Below are positions 46,073 through 54,838 of a stretch of DNA of 64,000 bases, piece by piece; position 1 is the first letter of the stretch; the number at the start of each line of letters is the position of its first letter. The translations under genes were made by a program, and so were the position numbers. The stretch comes from Gammaproteobacteria bacterium. Lineage in GTDB: Bacteria; Pseudomonadota; Gammaproteobacteria; Steroidobacterales; Woeseiaceae. Location: contig JAOTYE010000007.1 in NCBI GenBank assembly GCA_029862045.1, positions 62,001-126,000 of the forward strand, read 5' to 3'. Under the pieces are notes generated by a model. It was given only the letters and a program-made list of their open reading frames with translations, did not search any database and had not been told where the DNA came from.

Positions 46073-47461
46073 ATGAGTGACCAGGCATATCGCATAGAGC
46101 ACGACAGCATGGGGGAACTGCAGGTTCCCGAAGATGCACTGTGGGGTGCCACAACCCAGCGGGCAGTAGAGAATTTCCCAATCAGCGGCATACCGATGCC
46201 ACGGCAATTCATCGCGGCCATGGGACTGGTCAAGTGGGCGTGCGCCGGCGCCAACGCGGAGCTGGGACTGCTCAAGACTGACGTCGTGATCGCAATCCAG
46301 AAAGCGTCGCTGGAGGTCGCCGAAGGCAACCACGACGAGCACTTCCCGATCGACATATTCCAGACGGGGTCAGGCACGAGCTCAAATATGAATGCCAACG
46401 AAGTCATCGCTCACCTCGCAACGGCAAGCCTGGGTGCGGAGGTGCATCCGAATGATCACGTCAACATGAGCCAGAGCAGCAACGATGCGATACCGACCTG
46501 CGTTCACGTCAGCGCCGCAATCGCGATTCACGACCACCTGCTGCCCGCGTTGCGGCATTTGTCCGGGGCGCTGGAAAAGAAGGCCGATGCCGTCAGAGAC
46601 ATCGTCAAGACAGGTCGCACCCACCTGATGGATGCGATGCCTGTGACGCTGGGCCAGGAGTTGGACGGCTGGCGGGCCCAGATTGACCATGCCGCAGACC
46701 GTCTCAACGACACAATGAAACGCCTGACAGAACTGGCGATGGGCGGCACGGCGGTTGGCACCGGGATCAATGCCCACCCGAAATTTGGCGCAAAAGTGGC
46801 CGTGTTGCTGGGCGAGCGAACTGGCCTCGATTTCAAGTCCGCTGCATCCAAATTCGAGGGGCTGAGCAGTCAGGATGCCGCGGTCGAGGCTTCCGGGCAG
46901 TTGCGGGTGCTGGCCATCAGTCTGACGAAAATTGCCAATGACCTGCGCTGGATGAACTCGGGACCACTGGCCGGTATCGGTGAGATTGCGTTGCCGGCGT
47001 TGCAGCCCGGGTCGAGCATCATGCCCGGCAAGGTGAATCCGGTGATTCCTGAGGCAGTTGCTATGGTGGCCGCGCAGGTCATCGGCAATGACGCAACCAT
47101 TGCGATTGCGGGGCAGTCCGGTAATTTCCAGCTTAACGTCATGCTACCGGTCGCGACCTACAACCTGTTGCAGAGTATCGAGTTATTGGCGAACGCGAGT
47201 GTGGTTCTGGCCGACAAGGCCATCGCGGGATTTGAAGTCAATACCGACAGAATAAATGCGGCAGTCGGCAGGAATCCGATACTTGTCACGGCGCTCAACC
47301 CGGTCATCGGTTACGAGCTGGGTGCCAAGATTGCGAAAAAGGCCTATGCAGAGGGCAGAGCGCTAAAAGACGTTGCAAAAGAACTGACGGACCTGTCCGA
47401 TGACGAACTCGATCGATTGCTCGATCCGATGGCGCTCACTGAGGGTGGCATTAAGAACTAA
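46073..47461 (+). CDS. fumC: Fumarate hydratase class II
   Basis: 462 residues, the usual length. The superfamily signature GSSIMPGKVNPV is present, with the substrate-binding QTGSGTSSNMNANEVIAHL and NDHVNMSQSSNDAIPT and TGRTHLMDAMPVTLGQEL. It hydrates fumarate to malate without an iron-sulfur cluster. The start at 46073 (MSDQAYRIEHDSMGEL) agrees with homologues; an upstream ATG-free extension in frame is not credible. It is divergent from purB. Confidence 0.96.
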   Translation: MSDQAYRIEHDSMGELQVPEDALWGATTQRAVENFPISGIPMPRQFIAAMGLVKWACAGANAELGLLKTDVVIAIQKASLEVAEGNHDEHFPIDIFQTGSGTSSNMNANEVIAHLATASLGAEVHPNDHVNMSQSSNDAIPTCVHVSAAIAIHDHLLPALRHLSGALEKKADAVRDIVKTGRTHLMDAMPVTLGQELDGWRAQIDHAADRLNDTMKRLTELAMGGTAVGTGINAHPKFGAKVAVLLGERTGLDFKSAASKFEGLSSQDAAVEASGQLRVLAISLTKIANDLRWMNSGPLAGIGEIALPALQPGSSIMPGKVNPVIPEAVAMVAAQVIGNDATIAIAGQSGNFQLNVMLPVATYNLLQSIELLANASVVLADKAIAGFEVNTDRINAAVGRNPILVTALNPVIGYELGAKIAKKAYAEGRALKDVAKELTDLSDDELDRLLDPMALTEGGIKN

Positions 47462-47485
47462 ACCGGCCGCTGTGCCGTAAATTCC

Positions 47486-48124
47486 ATGTCTGCCTCTGAG
47501 ATGATTACTGCCGCCCATTTGCGCGATCGACTTGCGGGCACTCGCAAGCCACGCGATCCAACCGACGTGGTTATGCCGCCCGGCAGCGAGCACTGGCCGC
47601 AAGGGATGCGCGAGCAGCTAACGGCCTCGCTGCAGCCGGCTGGTGTGCTTATTCCCGTCATCGAGCATGGTGCGTCCGGATTGTCGCTGCTGTTGACTCA
47701 GCGGTCGGCCGAGCTCAAGCACCATGCGGGTCAGGTCAGCTTTCCGGGCGGTCGCATGGAGATTCATGATGCGGACATTGTGGCGACTGCATTGCGAGAG
47801 GCGCACGAGGAGGTTGGCATCGCGCAGGGCGATGTAACGGTCATTGGATGCCTCAGCCCGATGCCGACGATCACGGGCTATGCTGTAACGCCCATCGTTG
47901 GCCTGATCGACGGTGGGATCGAGTTGCAGCTCGATGCGACCGAGGTCGAGTACGCGTTTGAGGTACCGCTGATGTTCTTACTCGATCCGCGTAATAAGAA
48001 GATGGTCGAGCGCGACATAGACGGCAGGATGATGACACTGGCGGAATTTCACTACGGCGGGGAGCGGATCTGGGGCGCAACCGCTTTTATCATTCAGCAG
48101 CTCATTAAAATTCTTAATAAATAA
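47486..48124 (+). CDS. nudL: CoA pyrophosphatase, Nudix family (NudL)
   Basis: 212 residues. The CoA-type signature LLLTQRSAELKHHAGQVSFPGG precedes the Nudix box GGRMEIHDADIVATALREAHEEVGI, the combination that defines NudL/YeaB relatives. It hydrolyses CoA and its derivatives to phosphopantetheine compounds and 3',5'-ADP. It starts 25 bases after fumC. The last seven codons and the join to mazG are unusually AT-rich. Confidence 0.9.
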   Translation: MSASEMITAAHLRDRLAGTRKPRDPTDVVMPPGSEHWPQGMREQLTASLQPAGVLIPVIEHGASGLSLLLTQRSAELKHHAGQVSFPGGRMEIHDADIVATALREAHEEVGIAQGDVTVIGCLSPMPTITGYAVTPIVGLIDGGIELQLDATEVEYAFEVPLMFLLDPRNKKMVERDIDGRMMTLAEFHYGGERIWGATAFIIQQLIKILNK

Positions 48125-48130
48125 TAAGTT

Positions 48131-48910
48131 ATGAGTAGTATTAATAAATTACTTGAAGTTATGGCAAGCCTCAGAGACACGCAGAGTGGCTGCCCGTGGG
48201 ACCAAAAGCAGAGTTTCGCGACTATTGCGCCGTACACGGTCGAAGAGGCCTACGAGGTGGCGGATGCCATTTCGCGTGAGGATTTTGTCGGGCTGAAGGA
48301 CGAACTTGGCGACTTGCTGTTTCAGGTCGTTTTTCATGCCCGCATGGCTGAAGAGGCAGGTTTTTTCGACTTTGACGATGTTGCCGGGGCTATTGCCGAC
48401 AAAATGTTGCGGCGCCATCCGCACGTTTTCGGTGATGCGGCCCAGCGGGCGGCGGGGCCGGTCGCCGGGAGCTGGGAGCAAATCAAAGCAAACGAGCGTG
48501 CGCAAGGTGATGACGTGAGCACCTTAGCGGGTGTTGCGAAGGCGCTTCCAGCGCTTAAAAGGGCTCAGAAACTGGGTAAACGTGCCGGTACCGTGGGCTT
48601 CGACTGGCCGGATCGCCGCGGTGTGCAGGCCAAGATTCGCGAGGAACTGGACGAACTCGAGGCGGCCGTTGGCGGGCGTAGTGCGCCCGAAATTGAAGAG
48701 GAGTTCGGCGACTTGCTGTTTGCCGTCGTCAATCTCGCGCGGCACCTCGATGTTGATCCTGAGAAGGCGTTGGCGTCGGCCAACAACAAGTTCGAGCGGC
48801 GTTTCCGGGATATGGAGAGTGCAATTATCGAGGCCGGTGAGTCGCTCGAGGATCAGACGCTCGAGGTGTTGGATAAGGCGTGGCGAGCCGCTAAAAAACG
48901 GGTCGGCTGA
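48131..48910 (+). CDS. mazG: Nucleoside triphosphate pyrophosphohydrolase MazG
   Basis: 259 residues, two tandem MazG domains. The first carries CPWDQKQSFATIAPYTVEEAYEVADAI and ELGDLLFQVVFHARMAEE, the second IREELDELEAAVGGR and EEFGDLLFAVVNLARH; each has the E-E-x-x-E and E-x-x-D metal-binding pattern. It removes pyrophosphate from canonical and damaged nucleoside triphosphates. It begins seven bases after nudL. The 131 bases after it show nothing recognisable. Confidence 0.94.
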   Translation: MSSINKLLEVMASLRDTQSGCPWDQKQSFATIAPYTVEEAYEVADAISREDFVGLKDELGDLLFQVVFHARMAEEAGFFDFDDVAGAIADKMLRRHPHVFGDAAQRAAGPVAGSWEQIKANERAQGDDVSTLAGVAKALPALKRAQKLGKRAGTVGFDWPDRRGVQAKIREELDELEAAVGGRSAPEIEEEFGDLLFAVVNLARHLDVDPEKALASANNKFERRFRDMESAIIEAGESLEDQTLEVLDKAWRAAKKRVG

Positions 48911-49041
48911 GAATGGCGACTAACCTGAATCCGACCTAAACGAGCGGGCTGTTTCTATTCAGCGAGTGTTCATTGCCTGTGTTCTAAGCTTTATCTCAAG
49001 CTGGCAGAAGGCCGGTTGGAAGCTTGGGAAGGAGCAGGATG

Positions 49042-49587
49042 ATGAACAGCAAACGAATGATAGCAAGGCTCGCCGCAGCAACGATGCTGCTTGCTTTTTC
49101 AGTCGCCGGCAACGCGCAGCGGCCGGTCTATGACTACGCGAAGGTGATCAGTGCGCAGCCGATCATCCGCTACGTGTCCGTCAAGACGCCGGTGCGCGAA
49201 TGCTGGCAAGACACCGAGTATTACACGACCTATCACCGGCCGCCTGGCGCGGCGGGTAGTACGCTTGCCGGCGCAATTATCGGCGGTGTGGTCGGCCATC
49301 AGTTCGGCAGTGGCAGCGGCAACGACGCTGCGACGGTTGCCGGGACCCTGATCGGCGCGGCTATCGGCAATAATTCGGCGCACCGGCGGGCTGGAGTCGG
49401 CTACGGCCCAGTGCGCTACTCACGCCCCGTCGAGCGCTGCGGGACGCGTTATCGTGACCATCGGGAGCAACGCATCGATGGCTACAACGTTGTGTATCGC
49501 TATCACGGGCAGAAGTATGCGACGAGAATGCCCTACGATCCGGGTGACAGGATCAAGGTGCGCATCGATATTCGGCCGGCTGGATGA
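49042..49587 (+). CDS. Exported glycine-zipper 2TM domain protein
   Basis: 181 residues. Signal peptide (LAAATMLLAFSVAGNAQ, cleavage about residue 26). A central glycine zipper GSTLAGAIIGGVVGHQFGSGSGNDAATVAGTLIGAAIGNN (two glycine-spaced helices separated by a short loop) is the mark of the 17-kDa surface antigen/SlyB-like group. The remainder is rich in Tyr and Arg. Such proteins sit in or against the outer membrane. AAGGAG seven bases before 49042 favours this ATG over the one three bases earlier. It lies upstream of a PhoP/PhoQ-like pair, as slyB does in the PhoP regulon of enterics, but control here is inference. Confidence 0.8.
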   Translation: MNSKRMIARLAAATMLLAFSVAGNAQRPVYDYAKVISAQPIIRYVSVKTPVRECWQDTEYYTTYHRPPGAAGSTLAGAIIGGVVGHQFGSGSGNDAATVAGTLIGAAIGNNSAHRRAGVGYGPVRYSRPVERCGTRYRDHREQRIDGYNVVYRYHGQKYATRMPYDPGDRIKVRIDIRPAG

Positions 49588-49667
49588 GACCCGGTTCATT
49601 GCAAAACATCAGTTGTCGTACGACACTTGATGGCGGCGATTGACGAGTTGCGATGACCGGAGAAAGG

Positions 49668-50000
49668 ATGAATCTCGTGCGATTTTTACCGATAGTCTTG
49701 CTGGCTACTGTACTGGCGCTCACTCCGGTGAGTGCCAGTGCTTATGATCTCGAGCAGGCGCTGCGCGAACTACAGGATCAATACCAGGATGGCGCCAGGC
49801 CCGACTATCGCATCACTCAGAGAGGTGGCGGCAAGAGCCTGTCGGAAGCCGTCGACCAGGTCCGTCGACAGACGAAGGGCCGCATTCTGAGCGCTGAGAC
49901 CAAGGTCAACGGCAATCGCGAAGTCCACCACATCAAGGTGCTGACTGCGGACGGCAAGGTGAAAACGCACAAGGTACAGGGCCGCAAGCGCGGCGGCTGA
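49668..50000 (+). CDS. Small exported PepSY-like protein
   Basis: 110 residues. Signal peptide (FLPIVLLATVLALTPVSASA, cleavage about residue 25) and a short mature domain with SLSEAVDQVRRQTKGRILSAETKVNGNREVHHIKVLTADGKVKTHKV, the alternating pattern of PepSY domains (helix, then V-x-x-D/N-G-x-V strands). PepSY proteins often accompany or inhibit envelope sensors and proteases. It stops five bases before the response-regulator gene, so it probably belongs to the same transcript and may modulate the sensor kinase. Confidence 0.75.
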   Translation: MNLVRFLPIVLLATVLALTPVSASAYDLEQALRELQDQYQDGARPDYRITQRGGGKSLSEAVDQVRRQTKGRILSAETKVNGNREVHHIKVLTADGKVKTHKVQGRKRGG

Positions 50001-50005
50001 TCGGT

Positions 50006-50692
50006 ATGCGCCTGCTCGTAATCGAAGATGACGCAATTTTGCGCGAGTCTCTGACGGCGAAACTCGGTGAAGCCGGTTTCGCAGTCGAGCAGGCCGCCGA
50101 TGGCAAGGAAGGTCTGTATTTCGCGCTCGAGTATCCGATTGATCTCGCGATCGTAGACCTTGGTCTGCCCGAGATGTCGGGACTCGACATCATTCGCGAG
50201 GCGCGCGATCAGGGCAAGACCTACCCGATACTGATTCTGACCGCGCGTGATCGATGGGAGGACAAGGTCGACGGGCTGGATGCCGGTGCAGACGACTACG
50301 TCGTCAAACCATTTCATGTCGAAGAAGTCACCGCAAGAGTGAACGCATTGTTGCGCCGCAGCGGTGGCTGGGCGTCGTCGACATTGACGGCGGGTCCGGT
50401 GAGTCTGGATATGTCACGTCAGGAACTGACCGTAGACAATGCGGCGATCGAACTGACCAGTTTCGAGTACAAGATTATCGAATACCTGATGGTCCGTGCC
50501 GGGCAGGTCATATCCAAGACCGAGTTAACCGAGCGGCTCTACGATCAGGATTTTGAGCGCGATAGCAACGTGATCGAAGTGTTCATCGGTCGTCTGCGGA
50601 AAAAACTGGACCCTGACAATACGATCAAGCCCATCGAGACCCTGCGTGGGCGAGGCTATCGCTTTGCGTTAGAACGCGGCCCAAGCGACTGA
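50006..50692 (+). CDS. OmpR/PhoP-family response regulator
   Basis: 228 residues. Receiver domain with acidic pocket VIEDD, phospho-acceptor Asp51 in AIVDLGLPEMSG, conserved Thr in ILTARDRWEDKVDGLDAGADDYVVKPF, and a C-terminal winged-helix DNA-binding domain (ELTSFEYKIIEYLM, RDSNVIEVFIGRLRKKL, LRGRGYRFAL). RDRWEDKVDGLDAGADDYVVKPF with an unusual W is the form seen in PhoP. Activated by the kinase encoded immediately downstream (the stop TGA overlaps the next ATG). Confidence 0.93.
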   Translation: MRLLVIEDDAILRESLTAKLGEAGFAVEQAADGKEGLYFALEYPIDLAIVDLGLPEMSGLDIIREARDQGKTYPILILTARDRWEDKVDGLDAGADDYVVKPFHVEEVTARVNALLRRSGGWASSTLTAGPVSLDMSRQELTVDNAAIELTSFEYKIIEYLMVRAGQVISKTELTERLYDQDFERDSNVIEVFIGRLRKKLDPDNTIKPIETLRGRGYRFALERGPSD

Positions 50693-52050
50693 TGTCTTCA
50701 CTCAGCGCACGACTCCTGATTTCGGTCAGTGTGTTGCTGATGTTCTTTTTCGGTGTGACGATCGTCGTTCTCGATACCGCTTTTCGCAGCGCCGGTGAAC
50801 AGGCCCAGCAGGATATTCTTGACGGGCATTTGATGGCACTCCTGGCTGCAGCAGAACCCGGAGAACAAGGCGCGCTCGAAATGCCGCTGGATCTGCACGA
50901 GCCGCGCTTCGGCAATATCGATTCAGGCCTCTACGCGGAGTTGCGCGATGATCAGGGTGCAGTCGTGTGGCGCTCGCGATCGGCGCTTGGCTTCGACATG
51001 CCGGAAGGTCGGCAGCCCCGCAGTGGAGTTCGGTTATTTCTTGATGAATCCGTTGGCGATGGCACTCCATTACTGACACTCACTCTCGCCGTGCAATGGG
51101 AATTCCCGGACGGTGAGTTGCGGCCGTTCGTCTTCAAGGTTGCCGAGAGTCTCGACTCATTTAACGCCCAGATTGCGCAATTCCGACGACAGCTGTTCGG
51201 CTGGTTTGGGGCGGTCGCGCTGATCATGTTGCTGTCGATATCAATGTTGTTGCGGAGTTTGTTGCGCCCATTGCGACGCATCGAGAACGAGATCGTGGCC
51301 ATCGAGGAGGGCCGGCGCCAATCTCTGTCCGGAGAATTCCCGACCGAGCTGACCGGTGTGGCCCGCAACATGAACCTCCTGATCAATAGCGAACGTGCCC
51401 GGTCTGATCGTTATCGTGTCACGCTTGGTAATCTGGCGCACAGTCTCAAGACGCCGTTGGCTGCAATGCGCGCGTTGTTGAATCAGGGAAAAGCAGATGA
51501 TTTTGCCGACCGATTCAACGAACAGATCGATCGCATGGACGAGATCGTGCGTTACCAGTTACGTAAGCCGGCAACGTCAAGAGCCGACAAATTTGCGTTA
51601 ACACTGGTTCCGGTCAGGCATGAAACCGAGCGCCTCATCGACGGACTCAAAAAGGTCTACCACGACAAGGATCCAACGATTGAGGCCGACATCGCTGACG
51701 AAATGCATTTTCGCGGCGATAGCGGTGATTTTCTCGAAATCGCCGGCAATCTGCTCGATAATGCCTGCAAGTGGTGCAAACAACGCGTGCGGATAACGAT
51801 TCGCCCGGCAGCCGGCGCAGCAAAAGGTGGCGGCATGATCCTGGTCGTCGCCGATGACGGGCCCGGTATTCCGGCGGATGCAGCCGACGCTCTTCTGCAA
51901 CGTGGCACACGACTCGACGAGTCAACACCTGGTTATGGCATCGGCCTGGCTGTCGTCAAAGAACTCGCCGAGTCATACGGCGGTCAACTCCATATCGGGC
52001 GAGCGGATATCGGCGGTGCCGAAATCAGCGTTACGATTCCTTCGCCTTAG
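50692..52050 (+). CDS. PhoQ-like sensor histidine kinase
   Basis: 452 residues. Two membrane helices (about 10-30 and 170-195) enclose a periplasmic sensor of about 140 residues rich in acidic residues, a HAMP-like linker ([16 protein letters not shown]) and the phospho-acceptor site [10 protein letters not shown] with His250. The form HSLKTPL, rather than HELRTPL, is typical of PhoQ. The ATP-binding domain carries [12 protein letters not shown] (N box), VADDGPGIP (G1) and [12 protein letters not shown] (G2). PhoQ proteins sense divalent cations, antimicrobial peptides or acid; the ligand here is unknown. It overlaps the convergent slipin gene by 20 bases. Confidence 0.9.
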   Translation: MSSLSARLLISVSVLLMFFFGVTIVVLDTAFRSAGEQAQQDILDGHLMALLAAAEPGEQGALEMPLDLHEPRFGNIDSGLYAELRDDQGAVVWRSRSALGFDMPEGRQPRSGVRLFLDESVGDGTPLLTLTLAVQWEFPDGELRPFVFKVAESLDSFNAQIAQFRRQLFGWFGAVALIMLLSISMLLRSLLRPLRRIENEIVAIEEGRRQSLSGEFPTELTGVARNMNLLINSERARSDRYRVTLGNLAHSLKTPLAAMRALLNQGKADDFADRFNEQIDRMDEIVRYQLRKPATSRADKFALTLVPVRHETERLIDGLKKVYHDKDPTIEADIADEMHFRGDSGDFLEIAGNLLDNACKWCKQRVRITIRPAAGAAKGGGMILVVADDGPGIPADAADALLQRGTRLDESTPGYGIGLAVVKELAESYGGQLHIGRADIGGAEISVTIPSP

Positions 52051-52792
52051 TCAACTTGAGGAAAGGCTTGACGAACTCGAGTGGCAGTGGGAAGACAATG
52101 GTATTCGTCCTTTCGTTAGAGATTTCCTTTAGCGTCTGGAGATAACGCAACTGCAATGCCTGTTCCTCCTTGGCGAGCATGTTCGCGGCCTCGGCAAGCA
52201 TCGTTGCCGCCTGTTTCTCAGCTTCGGCGTTGATAACCTTGGCACGCCGCGCGCGTTCGGCTTCCGCCTGTTGGGCAATAGCGCGGATCATGCTCTCATC
52301 GAGATCGACGTGCTTGATCTCGACGTTCGCTACTTTGATGCCCCAGTTGTCTGTGCGCTGATCGAGCAGGTTCTGTATGTCGGCGTTGAGCTTGTCGCGC
52401 TCGGCGAGCATGTCGTCGAGTTCGTGCTGACCGAGGACGGATCGCAAAGTTGTTTGCGACAGCTGGCTGGTTGCCTCGAATACATTGGCTACGCGAATGA
52501 CGGCTTTCTCGGGGTCGACGATGCGGAAGTAAATCACCGCATTAACCTTGACCGATACGTTGTCGCGCGAAATCACGTCTTGTGTCGGGACGTCCATTAC
52601 AATGACGCGCAAATCGACTTTCGTCATCTTTTGGATGCCTGGGACCAGGATGATGAGGCCGGGTCCTTTGACTGTTTGAAAGCGACCAAGAAAAAAGATC
52701 ACACCGCGCTCGTATTCTTTAAGGATCTTGATCGTGTTGTAGATAATAACGACCAATAGCGCTACACCAATTCCGACAAACGTTAAGGGCAT
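52031..52792 (-). CDS. Slipin (SPFH/stomatin family membrane protein)
   Basis: 253 residues. N-terminal membrane helix ([22 protein letters not shown]), the SPFH/Band 7 domain ([60 protein letters not shown]) and a short coiled coil ([25 protein letters not shown]). This is the slipin type usually paired with a protease-containing NfeD, which is encoded upstream on the same strand. GAGGAT precedes the ATG at 52792. It overlaps the end of the sensor-kinase gene by 20 bases tail to tail. Confidence 0.92.
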   Translation of the reverse strand: MPLTFVGIGVALLVVIIYNTIKILKEYERGVIFFLGRFQTVKGPGLIILVPGIQKMTKVDLRVIVMDVPTQDVISRDNVSVKVNAVIYFRIVDPEKAVIRVANVFEATSQLSQTTLRSVLGQHELDDMLAERDKLNADIQNLLDQRTDNWGIKVANVEIKHVDLDESMIRAIAQQAEAERARRAKVINAEAEKQAATMLAEAANMLAKEEQALQLRYLQTLKEISNERTNTIVFPLPLEFVKPFLKLTKAKES

Positions 52793-52819
52793 CTGAGTAT
52801 CCTCTGTGTAAATCAATGA

Positions 52820-54211
52820 CTAAGTTTGCAATTCACCGCCACCGATATCGGCAACAGTCGACGGCTCTACCTCAAGCACAAGCCCGTTAATAGCCAGTAC
52901 CAAAACTTGCTGGTTTTTCTCGATCGGCACGTTGCTGTGCGCCGCCCACGCTTCTCCCTCAAGCCAGATCTTGCCGTCGCCTGCGAAGTCGTGTAGCGCG
53001 GTGCCAATGCCACCGATGATCGAGTCTTTGCCGGACACGCTGCCGCGGCGGCGCAGTCGCAGGATGAAACCGACGAGCCAAATAATCAGCAAGGCCGCGA
53101 TCACAGCCAGCGATATGACGAACGTGAGTGAGATACCGAAACCGGGCACGCCGCTGTCGAACATCATGATCGAACCAAACACAAAAGCCGCGATTCCGCC
53201 GAGTCCGAGCGCGCCGAAACTGGGGGCGAACGCCTCCGCGGTCATCAATGCAATTCCCACAATGATCAACGCAAGCCCGGCGTAGTTGACTGGCAGTACC
53301 TGCAGCGCATACGCCGCAAGCAACAAGCAGATGATACCGACCACTCCCGGGACGATTGCGCCCGGGTTCCAGCCTTCGTACATGAGTCCGTACAGCCCGA
53401 TCAGGCCAAGAAGCAGAACGATCTCCGGATTCGCAATAGCCGAAAGGATCTTGATGCGCCAGTTCGGCTCGTATTCTTCGATGATGACGCTGCTCGTCGC
53501 GAGCGTCACTGCCCCGGACTCGACTTCTACCTCATATCCATCGACGAGTTCCAGAAGCTCGGCATGGTTCTTGGCGACGAACTCGATGACGTTTTCGGCA
53601 AGTGCATCTGTCGCTGTCAGGGTCGCCGCATCGCGTACTGCCTTTTCGGCCCAGTCAGCATTGCGTCCATGGCGCTCCGCAAGGCCTCGAATGTAGGCGA
53701 CAGCATCATTGAGCACTTTGCGCTCCATCGATGAACCCGGTTGCGACTGCGGCTCCTGTTCGGCCTCATCTTCCGACTCTTCGTCCGGTGATTCATCGGG
53801 CGGCTTGTTCGGCGTCGCATCGTCGCCGGTCAATGAGACGGGTGTTGCGGCGCCAAGATGGGTCGTCGGTGCCATCGCGGCGATGTGACTTGCGAGCAAT
53901 ATGTAGGTGCCGGCGCTGTCCGCCCGGGCACCCGCGGGCGTTACGTATGTGGCGACGGGCACGCTGGAACCCAGAATCGCCTGGATGATGTCTCGCATCG
54001 GCGCCATTAATCCGCCCGGGGTATCCATGTCGATGATGATCAGCTCCGCCGCAGTCTCTTCGGCATGCTCGATACCACTAATCACGTAATCGGCGGTCGC
54101 GACGCCAATGCCGCCCTTGATTTCCAGGACGACAACCTTGCCATCGGCGCGGACCTCGCCGGCGAACAAGGTAAGGAGCAGGGCGGTAATGAGGGCTATG
54201 GTTTTCATCAT
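52820..54211 (-). CDS. NfeD long form: ClpP-like membrane serine protease
   Basis: 463 residues. Signal peptide (about 1-22, FAGEVRADG), a ClpP/crotonase-fold protease domain (about 25-215) with MDTPGGLMAPMRDIIQAIL, VTPAGARADSAGTYILLASH where the Ser is nucleophilic, and SSMERKVLNDAVAYIRGLAE with the general-base Lys, then four or so membrane helices and an OB-fold domain at the C-terminus. It is a stomatin-specific protease; its partner slipin lies 27 bases downstream. The acidic stretch PDEESEDEAEQEPQ near residue 145 is unusual. Start is ATG at 54211 or 54208. Confidence 0.9.
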   Translation of the reverse strand: MMKTIALITALLLTLFAGEVRADGKVVVLEIKGGIGVATADYVISGIEHAEETAAELIIIDMDTPGGLMAPMRDIIQAILGSSVPVATYVTPAGARADSAGTYILLASHIAAMAPTTHLGAATPVSLTGDDATPNKPPDESPDEESEDEAEQEPQSQPGSSMERKVLNDAVAYIRGLAERHGRNADWAEKAVRDAATLTATDALAENVIEFVAKNHAELLELVDGYEVEVESGAVTLATSSVIIEEYEPNWRIKILSAIANPEIVLLLGLIGLYGLMYEGWNPGAIVPGVVGIICLLLAAYALQVLPVNYAGLALIIVGIALMTAEAFAPSFGALGLGGIAAFVFGSIMMFDSGVPGFGISLTFVISLAVIAALLIIWLVGFILRLRRRGSVSGKDSIIGGIGTALHDFAGDGKIWLEGEAWAAHSNVPIEKNQQVLVLAINGLVLEVEPSTVADIGGGELQT

Positions 54212-54231
54212 CTAATGATAGCATTGCGCGC

Positions 54232-54714
54232 ATGTTCATACGCTTCGTTACAACAGGCGGCACGATTGACAAGATCTACTTCGACGACCTGAGCCAGTTC
54301 GAGGTCGGTGAATCCCAGATCGAACACATCCTGACCGAGGGCCTCGTAGATTTTGACTACGAAATCGTACCGTTGTTGCACAAAGACAGTCTCGACATGA
54401 CGGACCAGGACCGTGAGCATCTGCGTGGCTTTATCGCCGCTGACGATGCCGAGCGTTATGTGGTCACTCACGGCAGCGACTCGATGGCGCAAACGGCTGA
54501 TGCCCTCACGGACCTGGGCGGCAAAACCATCGTGCTGACCGGGGCATTGACTCCGGCGCGCTTCAAGTCGACCGATGCCATGTTCAATGTCGGCATGGCG
54601 GTCGCGGCGGCGCAGGTGGCGCCACCTGGCGTCTATATCGCCATGAGCGGCCAGGTCTTTGCCGCAGGCGAGGTCCGAAAGAACCGCGCCGAAAACCGCT
54701 TCGAGAAGCTGTAG
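54232..54714 (+). CDS. Short asparaginase-like protein (N-terminal domain only)
   Basis: 160 residues, half the length of a type I/II L-asparaginase. The two Thr-containing active-site motifs are seen: FVTTGGTIDKIYF near residue 8 and VVTHGSDSMAQTADAL near residue 83. The C-terminal domain that normally completes the fold is absent, and the sequence ends naturally at RAENRFEKL. Short relatives of this kind are common in proteobacteria; whether they hydrolyse asparagine is not shown. It is divergent from the NfeD gene across 20 bases. Confidence 0.8.
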   Translation: MFIRFVTTGGTIDKIYFDDLSQFEVGESQIEHILTEGLVDFDYEIVPLLHKDSLDMTDQDREHLRGFIAADDAERYVVTHGSDSMAQTADALTDLGGKTIVLTGALTPARFKSTDAMFNVGMAVAAAQVAPPGVYIAMSGQVFAAGEVRKNRAENRFEKL

Positions 54715-54733
54715 GAATCCGACGCGGGGCTAG

Positions 54734-54814
54734 AGCCGAGGGCGGGACGTTCCGCATCGGAAGTAAAGCGCAGCGCAGCGAGCCATGAAGATGGGGAACG
54801 TCCCGGTCGCGGCT
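54734..54814 (+). repeat. Hairpin repeat with conserved loop, copy 2
   Basis: A 25-bp stem (54734-54758 with 54790-54814) with three mismatches and one G-U pair flanks a 31-base loop containing GAAGTAAAGCGCAGCGCAGC then GAGCCATGA. The loop core differs from copy 1 at 43263 by one base over 28, while the stems have different sequence. It lies between the convergent asparaginase-like and aldehyde dehydrogenase genes. Confidence 0.75.
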
Positions 54815-54838
54815 GAAGATGCGGCTACGGTCGGGTTC

